In this document: piece after piece, positions 7,898 to 15,754 of the stretch
Position numbering within the stretch: position 1 is the stretch's first letter
How the letters are laid out: each line of letters begins with the position of its first letter
The notes under the pieces: generated by a model
Database searches by the model: none
The model's input: the letters and a program-made list of their open reading frames with translations, nothing else
Told to the model about the DNA's origin: nothing
DNA from: UBA6107 sp034430175
GTDB lineage: Bacteria; Chloroflexota; Anaerolineae; Anaerolineales; Anaerolineaceae
Direction: 5' to 3'
NCBI GenBank assembly: GCA_034430175.1
Contig: DAOUFI010000004.1
Location: 124,001 to 188,000 of the forward strand
Length of the DNA: 64,000 nucleotides
Translations under genes and position numbers: made by a program

Positions 7898-9574
7898 TTA
7901 CTTGGGGGTGATGGTGGTCAGAACGATCAGCGTGGCGTTGTACGGCGCGTAGGCATAAGGAACGCCGGGAGCATAGTTGTTATCGGCGCTCGGCCAGCCA
8001 ACGAAGCGGGCGGTGCTGTATTCGTACCAATCGGGTCCGGGGAAGAGAGGCAGAACGGGAGCTTCTTCAACGAAGAGCATTTCGATCTGACCCATCAACT
8101 TCTTCTGTTCGGTGATGTCGGAGGTCTTGGCGAATTCGTCGAGCAATTTATCGGCGTCAGGGCTCACATAGCGACCCCAATTCTCATTGGCTGATTGACC
8201 AACGGGCATGGAGGTGAGGGCGCTCATCTGCCCACGGTAGTAGTTGTAGGGCGTAGGTCCTCCCGAACCCCAGCCAAGCGCCCATTGGAACTCACCCTTG
8301 GTGACCGAGTCGGTCCAGGTGGTTTCTTCGGGGGTGGTGAGGGTAACGGTGATGCCGAGGTCGCTCATGTTCTGGCAGATGATCTGCGAGGCGGAGATCC
8401 AGTCAGTCCAACCGGAGGGGACGATCAACTCGTATTCCATCTTCTTGCCGTCCTGGTCCACGCGGATGCCGTCGTCGCCGCGGGTGAGACCGGCGGTGTC
8501 AAGAGCAGCGTTGGCAGCTTCAACGTCGTAGGTCATCCACGCTTTACCGGCGTCGATAGCTGCCTGGTCCTTCCAGACCTTGTAGGTATCGCCCAACCCG
8601 GTGGCGTCAGCCACGGGGATGTAATCATACATAGCTGTCTTGATGATCATGGCGCGGTCGATGCCCATGCTAATGGCTTTGCGCACGTCGGCGCTGTCGA
8701 ACGGCTTGATGGTGGTATTGATGAGCAGAGAGATGCCGTCACCGCCGACGAAATAGTAGTGGTTGTTTTCAGAGTTCTTGGCAACGTAGGTATTCTCGAT
8801 ATCGGGAACGAAATTGCCGGCCCAATCGAGATCGCCGCTGACGAGCGCCAGGTTGGCGGCGTCGTTATCGGCGTAGGCGGGGTAACGCAGGCCCTGGAAG
8901 GTTGGTTTGCCTTCCTGCCAGTAGTAGGGGTTCTTCTCGACCACGTAAATCTGGCTCTCGAACTTGGTGACCTCGGTGAATGGTCCGGTGGCGACCGGGT
9001 TGTCGTTTGTCCAGGTCAGGGGATCGGAGACGTCCTTCCAGATGTGTTCGGGGACGATGATCTGGTTGGCAATGTCGTAAAGGGCGGGGGTGTAGACCGA
9101 TTTGAATTTGAAGACCACGGTGAAGTCATCGGGAGCGCTGAAGCTGTCGATGTACTCGTTCAAAACGCTGGTGGCGGTACCGGTCAGGGCTTCGTTGTTT
9201 TGGAGTAGAGTATAGGTGTAGACCACATCCTTGGCGGTGAAGGGTTCGCCGTCAGACCACTTGACGTTCTGGCGGATGGTAAAGGTGAGCGTCAGGTTGT
9301 CCTCACTCCACTGATAATTCGTGGCCAGCCAGGGAACCAGTTCGCCGGTAGCTTTGTTGTAGATCATCATGGGTTCGTAGATTGCGGTGAAGGTGGAACC
9401 CAGGGCGTTGGCTGAGAACGGGTTGAAGTTGCGCACCCAGGTGGAGACCTGTTCGTAATTGAGGGTCAGGTAAATACCTTCACCCTTGGAACTGGCCTTT
9501 GTGCCGCAGGCTGAGAGCAGCATACAGGCGATGATAAAAAGGCTGATGACCAGCCAGGACTTTCTTATTTTCAT
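7898..9574 (-). CDS. Extracellular solute-binding lipoprotein, family 5 (SBP_bac_5)
   Basis: 558 residues. A signal peptide ending in the lipobox LLSAC (Cys23) predicts a membrane-anchored lipoprotein. The domain order is the ordinary one: NPFSANALGSTFTAIYEPMM near the mature N-terminus, then WSDGEPFTAKDVVYTY, then the later lobe and TITPK at the end. It should capture the substrate for the DppBCDF-type transporter downstream. Family 5 binders take peptides or oligosaccharides; the GH4 and kinase genes favour an oligosaccharide. It is a useful contrast to the rearranged family member at 15755. Confidence 0.92.
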   Translation of the reverse strand: MKIRKSWLVISLFIIACMLLSACGTKASSKGEGIYLTLNYEQVSTWVRNFNPFSANALGSTFTAIYEPMMIYNKATGELVPWLATNYQWSEDNLTLTFTIRQNVKWSDGEPFTAKDVVYTYTLLQNNEALTGTATSVLNEYIDSFSAPDDFTVVFKFKSVYTPALYDIANQIIVPEHIWKDVSDPLTWTNDNPVATGPFTEVTKFESQIYVVEKNPYYWQEGKPTFQGLRYPAYADNDAANLALVSGDLDWAGNFVPDIENTYVAKNSENNHYYFVGGDGISLLINTTIKPFDSADVRKAISMGIDRAMIIKTAMYDYIPVADATGLGDTYKVWKDQAAIDAGKAWMTYDVEAANAALDTAGLTRGDDGIRVDQDGKKMEYELIVPSGWTDWISASQIICQNMSDLGITVTLTTPEETTWTDSVTKGEFQWALGWGSGGPTPYNYYRGQMSALTSMPVGQSANENWGRYVSPDADKLLDEFAKTSDITEQKKLMGQIEMLFVEEAPVLPLFPGPDWYEYSTARFVGWPSADNNYAPGVPYAYAPYNATLIVLTTITPK

Positions 9575-9654
9575 ACTTCCCTCCAGTAGATTTGAGAAAG
9601 AATGGTCGTGCGAAACTCAGCAATTGCAAGGGTAGCGGTGCACCTCCTTCGCGA

Positions 9655-10674
9655 TCAATGGTCGCAGCCGCAGGAATCGCGGACGATCATCTCGGTGGGC
9701 AAAACTGTCCGCGGATGGGTCGGTTCGCCGCGGATCTGGTGAATCAACTGCGCCACAGCCTCGCGGCCCACCTGTTCGATGGGAGCGCGCACCGTGGTCA
9801 GCGCTGGGGTCAGGAGACGGGCAAAGATGGAGTCGTCGAAGCCGACGATGGGGATGTCCGCAGGGACGGAGAGGCCGGCGCCTTTGAGCGCTTCGATCAC
9901 ACCAATGGCGCTGTCGTCGTCGCCGGTGAAAATGGAGTCAAACTTGACGCCGCTGGCGAGCAGTTCTTTGGTGGCAGAGAAGGCGCTGTCGGCGTCGAAG
10001 CCGCCGCGGAAGATGAGAGCCGGGTCGAGGGGTATTCCATGCTTTTTCAGCGCTTGAATGTAGCCTTTTTCGCGACTTTCGGAGTCTTCGTTGCCCTCGG
10101 GTCCGCGCAGGAAGGCGATACGTTTGCGTCCGTGTGTTTGGATGAGGTGGTCCACCACTTGCAGTGCGCCGGTCTGGTTCTCAATGGTGACCACCGGTAT
10201 ATCGAGGCCCTTGGGTGGTGATTGGTGCATCAAGACCACCGGGAAGCCAATCTCGTTGAGCCGGGTCAGCTCGGCGTTATCGAGCGCGTCGATGAAGATG
10301 AGCAGCCCGTCAGTGTTGTGCTCGGTGAGAGCGCGGCGCTTAGGATTAGCCGGGTGCACTCCGCGGGTGGAGTGGATGAGCAGGTCAAAGCCAGCCTCGC
10401 TTGAAACCGCCTCGATGCCACGCAACAGCGGGGTATAGAACGCGCCGCCGATATCGAGCAGGAGCAGACCGATGGTGTTAGTGCGTTTAGTGGCCAGGTT
10501 GCGGGCGATGGGGTGGGGGGTGAAGCGCAGTTCGTCCATGGCCTGTCGGACGCGTTTGCTAGTCTCTTCGGCAAGCGGGGCGGAGTTGTTGAGGTAGCGG
10601 CTAACCGTGGCAACGGAGACGCCGGCGAGGCGGGCCACATCACGGATGGTGGGGGATTGGGTGGGTTTTGTCAT
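9655..10674 (-). CDS. LacI-family transcriptional repressor
   Basis: 339 residues. The N-terminal helix-turn-helix and hinge (TIRDVARLAGVSVATVSRYLN, about residues 9-29) are followed by a periplasmic-binding-like sugar-sensing domain (IGLLLLDIGGAFYTPLLRGIE). It ends in DSCGCDH. It heads the sugar cluster and sits directly behind two operator palindromes at 10680-10706. It probably represses itself and the transporter/glycosidase genes until the sugar is present. The 80-base gap to the SBP shows no second copy of the operator. Confidence 0.92.
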   Translation of the reverse strand: MTKPTQSPTIRDVARLAGVSVATVSRYLNNSAPLAEETSKRVRQAMDELRFTPHPIARNLATKRTNTIGLLLLDIGGAFYTPLLRGIEAVSSEAGFDLLIHSTRGVHPANPKRRALTEHNTDGLLIFIDALDNAELTRLNEIGFPVVLMHQSPPKGLDIPVVTIENQTGALQVVDHLIQTHGRKRIAFLRGPEGNEDSESREKGYIQALKKHGIPLDPALIFRGGFDADSAFSATKELLASGVKFDSIFTGDDDSAIGVIEALKGAGLSVPADIPIVGFDDSIFARLLTPALTTVRAPIEQVGREAVAQLIHQIRGEPTHPRTVLPTEMIVRDSCGCDH

Positions 10675-10679
10675 AGGAA

Positions 10680-10706
10680 TGTAACCGGTTACTGAAACCG
10701 GTTACA
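10680..10706. promoter_or_regulatory. Two tandem LacI-type operators
   Basis: GTAACCGGTTAC (10681-10692) is a perfect 12-bp palindrome. A second AACCGGTT core follows (10697-10704), and the whole stretch from TGTAACC to GGTTACA is itself symmetric. The CCGG-centred palindrome fits LacI-family operators. It lies 5 bases upstream of the lacI-type start and just downstream of the promoter -10 box. Confidence 0.85.
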
Positions 10707-10735
10707 TTTTAGCGCGCAAAGAAGGGGTTTGTCAA
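10706..10735 (-). promoter_or_regulatory. Sigma-70-type promoter of the LacI-led operon
   Basis: On the reverse strand TTGACA (10735-10730) and TAAAAT (10711-10706) are separated by 18 bases. Transcription would start inside the operators, which would let the repressor block the promoter. Confidence 0.75.
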
Positions 10736-10769
10736 GTGGGAATGTGGATTTATGAGAAAAATGGTTGGA

Positions 10770-10797
10770 GTAAAGGCGTATGGCCATACGCCCTTAC
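10770..10797. repeat. 28-bp palindrome, GTAAAGGC variant
   Basis: Halves GTAAAGGCGTATGG and CCATACGCCCTTAC are complementary except at one position. It has the same length and layout as the perfect copies at 1415 and 22097. It sits between the GH10 gene end and the LacI promoter. Confidence 0.75.
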
Positions 10798-10810
10798 CCT
10801 ACTCTTCAAC

Positions 10811-12763
10811 CTAATGTGTTTGCAGACTCTCCAGGAATCCATAAAATGCAGGCTTGGGCAAGTAATTGGCATCAAAAAGCAGCGGGACGAGAAAATGCTC
10901 CTCGTCGATCTCCTGATACACCTCAGGTATTGTGGACAGCCAGCTGTGATTGTCATCCACTCCGAATGTGGCTATACCCTTACATGAAGTTGATTCAAGA
11001 CAGGCATCCATGACTGTTTTGTATATCTCCCCTTCCTTTGCCAGGACCTCGTTCAAACTACCGAAAAGCAGTGTTGTATTGACATCCAGCTCAGTAATGT
11101 AAACATCGACACCCAGCGAGCCATACGTGTTCATGGTTTGAACCAGGCATTCTTTTGTAGGTACGACGTGTGAATTCCAAGGGAGGAGCAGGTGCATTTC
11201 CAACCCTACCGCATTGATTGGTACGCCGCTATTTTTCATCCGTTTTACCCACGAGATCATCCTGTTCACATTGGCTTCGGTATTGGCGTCGCGGATACAT
11301 TCATTGCTGTCGGCATTAAAGATCAAGCTAGCGTCTGGATCAGCTTCATGTGCCCATCGGAACACCATATCCACATAATCCCAGCCTATGACATTTGCCC
11401 AAAAATCGTTTCTCGATCCATAAGCATTAACAGCTTCATTGGCGAGACTGTACTCGGTGATCTTTCCCTTGTAGTGAGTGACATTATCTTTGACGAAACC
11501 TTCCAGGAAACCAATGTATTCCTCTCGTGTGTAGTTGCCGTTCTTCAACCAGTCGGGGAGGGTCTCAGCGGCGCCGTATACCAGGTGCAAAGCCCGGACC
11601 TTCCAACCGTTGGATAAGTAATAATCCACCACCGGATCGAGGTAAGCATAGTTGTATTCGCCGGGACCCACCCAAAAGTCAGGCCAACCGAAAAAAGTCA
11701 ATTCGTCCAGGGTAAATGTTCTTTGGACGACATTTTTTGCTTCGGGGCTGGCAAGGTTCCACCAATCGATTGCAGCACCCAGAGAGATTCCTTTTTGTAC
11801 AGCCAGGTCTTTCAGGACAGGAATCCCTGCCGGGGTTGGCTTAACAACTCCTGTTGGTGCCATGAAGAATTCGTGCTGATCGAAAGTTAAAATTGAGTTT
11901 GCGGCCATCTCACAATTGATATACATTGTCTTGTTGGGAAACAATCCGTCTGGAAGTGAAAGTTGAGAAAGAGTCGCGACGTCAATAATTGTCTGGGTAT
12001 TGTTTACTGAATCAGCAATCTTTATCGTTTTTCCCTGTGGGTCATCGATGGTGACCGTCAATTCCTGGTCATCTGTGTATGGCAGATCTTGTTCATAAGT
12101 CGAATCTGGTCCTGTTCCATCGAAAATAATTATTGAGTATTTATGGTTGATCACCCTGATATAAAAACGGATCGTTTCATACCATTCATGGGAGTCTGTA
12201 TTCGATGCAAAGGGTTTATTTAACGATATCTGTCCATTCCGATCATTGTTCATCGTCATTTTCAAAACGAATTTCACCGGGCCGATGAGAGAAATCATTC
12301 CACTATCTACACCAATGTCATCATTCATTGGACTGGTGATGATCAATTGCGAGCCAGAAACCTTGTTGAATGGCATTGCGCAATAGTCAATCAGATCCTT
12401 TTTGATCCAGGGAACATCTTGTAAGGTAAGGACTGGAAGCTGTGTCTCCACCGGGTCCAAATTTGCAGAAACAACGTACCCCTCCTGGCCGGTTTTTTGG
12501 TCACGAACCTCAGTGAATTCGCCGAAGATGGCGAGTGGAATGAGAGTTGTTCCGGAAGGAAGCGTCTCCAAAACTTCATAGTCAAGGTTACTTGGACCGC
12601 TGAAAAGGTCTGTCTGGGTATTTGTAGTGGTTGATATGACCGTTTCAGAGGCTAAGGGGAGAATCGCTATGGCTTGATTAGTTTCAGTGGGTGAAGCCGA
12701 CGCGCAAGAACTGATTGTCATGCTCAATAAAAGGATGAACGTAAACCATTTTGTCAGTTTCAT
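10811..12763 (-). CDS. Glycoside hydrolase family 10 (endo-xylanase-like) lipoprotein
   Basis: 650 residues from the ATG at 12763, which has GAGGAG at good spacing; an upstream ATG at 12820 lacks this. The signal peptide ends at a lipobox-like SSCA. A short SH3-like stretch may occupy about residues 50-110, then a region of unknown fold. The GH10 barrel fills the C-terminal half. SLANEA carries the acid/base Glu443, ITELDV the nucleophile Glu558, and GVDDNHSW matches the conserved tryptophan motif. It would cut xylan or a related beta-1,4-glycan outside the cell. The neighbouring LacI-led importer may take up the fragments, but a shared operator was not seen upstream. Confidence 0.9.
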   Translation of the reverse strand: MKLTKWFTFILLLSMTISSCASASPTETNQAIAILPLASETVISTTTNTQTDLFSGPSNLDYEVLETLPSGTTLIPLAIFGEFTEVRDQKTGQEGYVVSANLDPVETQLPVLTLQDVPWIKKDLIDYCAMPFNKVSGSQLIITSPMNDDIGVDSGMISLIGPVKFVLKMTMNNDRNGQISLNKPFASNTDSHEWYETIRFYIRVINHKYSIIIFDGTGPDSTYEQDLPYTDDQELTVTIDDPQGKTIKIADSVNNTQTIIDVATLSQLSLPDGLFPNKTMYINCEMAANSILTFDQHEFFMAPTGVVKPTPAGIPVLKDLAVQKGISLGAAIDWWNLASPEAKNVVQRTFTLDELTFFGWPDFWVGPGEYNYAYLDPVVDYYLSNGWKVRALHLVYGAAETLPDWLKNGNYTREEYIGFLEGFVKDNVTHYKGKITEYSLANEAVNAYGSRNDFWANVIGWDYVDMVFRWAHEADPDASLIFNADSNECIRDANTEANVNRMISWVKRMKNSGVPINAVGLEMHLLLPWNSHVVPTKECLVQTMNTYGSLGVDVYITELDVNTTLLFGSLNEVLAKEGEIYKTVMDACLESTSCKGIATFGVDDNHSWLSTIPEVYQEIDEEHFLVPLLFDANYLPKPAFYGFLESLQTH

Positions 12764-13135
12764 ATTTCTCCTCAATAAATCGTTACCAATCCACTTCCTG
12801 AGCCTAGTGATTGGTAACATAAAAGGTGCCGCGATCCCCAGTACTTAGTGTTTGATGAAGTTTTCGCTTAACGAAAAGGTCGGATCCCTGTTCCCACTAG
12901 CGCGTTAAAGATAGGAAGATTATAGCAGAGTGAGTCTTGCGAATTGCAAAATATTGCAAGCGATGCTAAAGTATTTACACTACTTCCAGGTTTGGGGGTA
13001 AAAATCTCATTTTAATAACAGGTGACTCATGAACGATCTTCACGGACAATCATTGGGCAGATATCCCCTGATTGAAAAGCCGGGCGGGGGCATTGACCGT
13101 GATCTCTGAGATCATTGGAACGTACTTTTTCACCG

Positions 13136-13170
13136 TCCCAAATTTATCTTAAAATATTTAAAATTTGGGA
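13136..13170. repeat. Perfect 10-bp inverted repeat with 15-base spacer
   Basis: TCCCAAATTT (13136-13145) and AAATTTGGGA (13161-13170) are exact complements around an AT-rich spacer. It could be a terminator-like hairpin or a protein-binding site in the gap before the second importer operon. Confidence 0.6.
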
Positions 13171-13419
13171 TTTACCTATTGAAATCACATTTTTCCATTT
13201 GTATAATACTCTTTATTAACCTGATCAATTTCCTCAGGCGGTCTGCCTGGTTTACGAAGCAAATTCGCACAATTCGACTTTTTTGATGCAACCAAGTAAC
13301 TAAATATTTAGTCCAGGGCACTCTCCAGGCTCTGGACTGACCTGAAAGAAAAACCGATGTACCCGGTACATCTGTTTGTAGTTTCTTATAAATATGAATA
13401 TTCAGTCCGATTTTGGCGC

Positions 13420-13445
13420 TTGACAACGGGAAAGTAATCTATAAT
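13420..13445 (+). promoter_or_regulatory. Possible promoter of the second ABC importer operon
   Basis: TTGACA (13420-13425) and TATAAT (13440-13445) match both boxes exactly, but the spacer is only 14 bases, shorter than usual. It lies about 95 bases upstream of the first ATPase gene, with no ORF between. Confidence 0.35.
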
Positions 13446-13541
13446 TAGAAGGCGATTAAGATTATTTATACCCTGGCAGCCTGATTATTCAGGATAACAT
13501 GGCCGAATCCGCTGGAAAAGTCCATTTCGACGGAGAGTAGT

Positions 13542-14576
13542 ATGGGTAATCCTCAATCAACACCCAGGGGGGAAACAATACTGGATGTACGCGATCTAAA
13601 GACCTACTTTTACACTGAAGACGGTGTGGTCAAGGCCGTCGACGGCGTGGATTTTTCCGTCAAGGCCGGGCAGGTGCTCGGTCTGGTCGGTGAATCAGGC
13701 TGCGGCAAGAGCGTGACCTCGTTCTCCATCCTGCGGCTTGTCGGCGTGCCCGGCAAGATCACCGACGGGGAGATCTTCTTCGAGGGCAAGGACCTGCTCA
13801 AGCTTTCAGAGTCTGAGATGGTGAAGATGCGCGGTGATCGAATTTCCATGATCTTTCAACAACCGCAGTCGAGCCTCAACCCGGTATACCGAGTGGGTGA
13901 CCAGGTGGCCGAGGTCCTCGAGATCCACAAGGGTATGAAGAAAAAAGAAGCCTGGGCCAAAGCGGTTGAGCTGCTCAACCTGGTGGGCATCCCAGACCCG
14001 GCACGTAAAGTGGAAGCTTATCCCCATGAAATGTCGGGTGGGCAGGCGCAGCGCGTGATGATCGCCATGGCGCTGGCACTCTCTCCGAAGTTGCTCATTG
14101 CCGATGAACCCACCACCGCTCTTGATGTGACCATCCAGGCACAAATTCTCGATCTTATCCGCGGGCTGCGCGAAAAGCTCGATACCGCCGTCATCCTCAT
14201 CACTCACGATCTTGGCGTTATTGCTGAGATGGCTGACCAGGTGGCAGTGATGTACGCCGGCGAGATCGTGGAATACGCCGAGGTGGCGCCGATCTTTGCC
14301 AAACCGCTGCACCCTTACACCCAGGGTTTGATCGGTTCGATCCCCATTTTAGGAAAAGTGGTTGATCGCCTTGAGGTCATCCCCGGTCTGGTGCCGAATC
14401 TCATCGACCTGCCGGCAGGCTGCCGCTTTGCCCCCCGCTGCCGCCTTCGCGAAAAATTCGGTCTCAAGATCTGCACCGAACGTAAACCCGACCTCGCCGA
14501 AATCGAGACCGGGCATACCGTGCGCTGTTGGTTATATACCGACGCGGATGGTTATCAAGCTCCCTTAAAGAAATAA
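13542..14576 (+). CDS. Dipeptide/oligopeptide-type ABC importer ATPase, DppD type
   Basis: 344 residues. Walker A GESGCGKS near residue 50, signature MSGGQAQRVMIAMAL, Walker B LLIADEPTTALD, and the oligo_HPN tail with Cys residues (CRFAPRCRLREKFGLKIC). GGAGAG lies at good distance before the ATG. First gene of a five-gene importer operon, DppD-DppF-SBP-DppB-DppC, all on the plus strand. Confidence 0.92.
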   Translation: MGNPQSTPRGETILDVRDLKTYFYTEDGVVKAVDGVDFSVKAGQVLGLVGESGCGKSVTSFSILRLVGVPGKITDGEIFFEGKDLLKLSESEMVKMRGDRISMIFQQPQSSLNPVYRVGDQVAEVLEIHKGMKKKEAWAKAVELLNLVGIPDPARKVEAYPHEMSGGQAQRVMIAMALALSPKLLIADEPTTALDVTIQAQILDLIRGLREKLDTAVILITHDLGVIAEMADQVAVMYAGEIVEYAEVAPIFAKPLHPYTQGLIGSIPILGKVVDRLEVIPGLVPNLIDLPAGCRFAPRCRLREKFGLKICTERKPDLAEIETGHTVRCWLYTDADGYQAPLKK

Positions 14577-14628
14577 TTAAATTCCACAGCCGATACCTTT
14601 CACTCTATTTAATGTCCAAAGAGGATTT

Positions 14629-15624
14629 ATGAGCGATTTGTCTGTTAAGAGCACCCAAAAAACCACTGACCTGATGGTTGTAAAGAACCTCAAGAAATAC
14701 TTCCCGGTCCGCCGTGGTGTATTACAGCGAGTTTGTGCATACGTGCAGGCTGTGGATGACGTCAGCTTCACGATCCGCAAAGGTGAGACATTTGGCCTGG
14801 TGGGTGAGTCAGGCTGCGGCAAGACCACCATCGGACGCACCGTGCTGCGCCTGATTGATGCCACGGAGGGCTCGGTTTTCTTTAACGATCAGGACGTGAT
14901 GAAGCTGGAAGGCGACGCGCTCAAGAAAGCCCGCCGTGATATGCAGATCATTTTCCAGGATCCATACGCCTCCCTCGATCCGCGCGTACCTATTGGCCAA
15001 TCGGTAATGGAAGGCTTGCAGATCCATAACATTGGCGACAAGAAAGACCGCTACGGTATGGCCGTGGACATGCTCAAGAAGGTTGGGCTGGAAGAGTACC
15101 ACGCCCGCCGCTTTCCGCACGAATTCTCGGGTGGACAGCGCCAGCGCATCGGCATTGCCCGCGCGCTCACGCTCAAACCGCGTTTCATTGTTTGCGACGA
15201 GCCGGTTTCCGCGTTGGACGTCTCTATCCAGTCGCAGGTGCTCAACATCCTCAAAGATCTGCAGAGCGAGTTTGGTTTGACCTACCTGTTCATCGCGCAC
15301 AACCTGGGCGTGGTGGAGCATATCTCCGACCGTGTGGGTGTGATGTACCTGGGCAAGATGGTGGAGTTGGCGAACCGTGACGAGTTGTTCCGCAACCCGC
15401 TGCACCCCTACACCAAAGCGCTCATGTCTGCCATTCCCATCCCAGACCCCACCCTAAAGCGCGAACGCACCATCCTCAAGGGCGATGTACCCAGCCCGCT
15501 CAATCCCCCTAAGGGTTGCCGCTTCCATCCGCGCTGCCCGATCGCGGTGGCGCAATGTTCTGAAGAAGAACCGAAATTCCTCGAGAAAGGCAAAGACCAT
15601 TCTGTAGCCTGTTGGCTTGCTTGA
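14629..15624 (+). CDS. Dipeptide/oligopeptide-type ABC importer ATPase, DppF type
   Basis: 331 residues. Walker A GESGCGKTT, signature FSGGQRQRIGIARAL, Walker B FIVCDEPVSALD, and the tail CRFHPRCPIAVAQC. The ATG at 14629 has AGAGGA upstream. It forms the heterodimeric ATPase with the gene before it. Confidence 0.92.
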   Translation: MSDLSVKSTQKTTDLMVVKNLKKYFPVRRGVLQRVCAYVQAVDDVSFTIRKGETFGLVGESGCGKTTIGRTVLRLIDATEGSVFFNDQDVMKLEGDALKKARRDMQIIFQDPYASLDPRVPIGQSVMEGLQIHNIGDKKDRYGMAVDMLKKVGLEEYHARRFPHEFSGGQRQRIGIARALTLKPRFIVCDEPVSALDVSIQSQVLNILKDLQSEFGLTYLFIAHNLGVVEHISDRVGVMYLGKMVELANRDELFRNPLHPYTKALMSAIPIPDPTLKRERTILKGDVPSPLNPPKGCRFHPRCPIAVAQCSEEEPKFLEKGKDHSVACWLA

Positions 15625-15754
15625 TTGTCAAGCCTATTTTGATAAAGAATCTGAGTCCAATAAAGGAGGTGGTATCGCGATCGATCTTATCGCATTGTAG
15701 AGCCGGGAGATAAATGATCCCAGTTTTCGTTCAACTCAATAGGAGGAGTTAGAA

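Larger units (their letters stand above)
12764..13541. other. 778-base gap without a convincing gene
   Basis: This stretch is AT-rich. It holds the upstream region of the GH10 gene, two TTGCAA boxes at 12944-12949 and 12954-12959, a TTTTCG/CGAAAA hairpin at 12861-12877, an inverted repeat at 13136-13170 and a possible promoter at 13420-13445. An 84-codon reverse ORF at 13172-13426 has no recognisable features and I do not call it. Confidence 0.6.

Noticed and set aside
8195..9208. 337-codon plus-strand ORF over the SBP gene
   Set aside because: Antisense shadow of a family 5 binder; the Gly/Val-rich translation has no domain.
13172..13426. 84-codon reverse ORF in the gap before the second importer
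   Set aside because: No ribosome site, no hydrophobic or conserved pattern, and it overlaps an AT-rich control region with a possible promoter.
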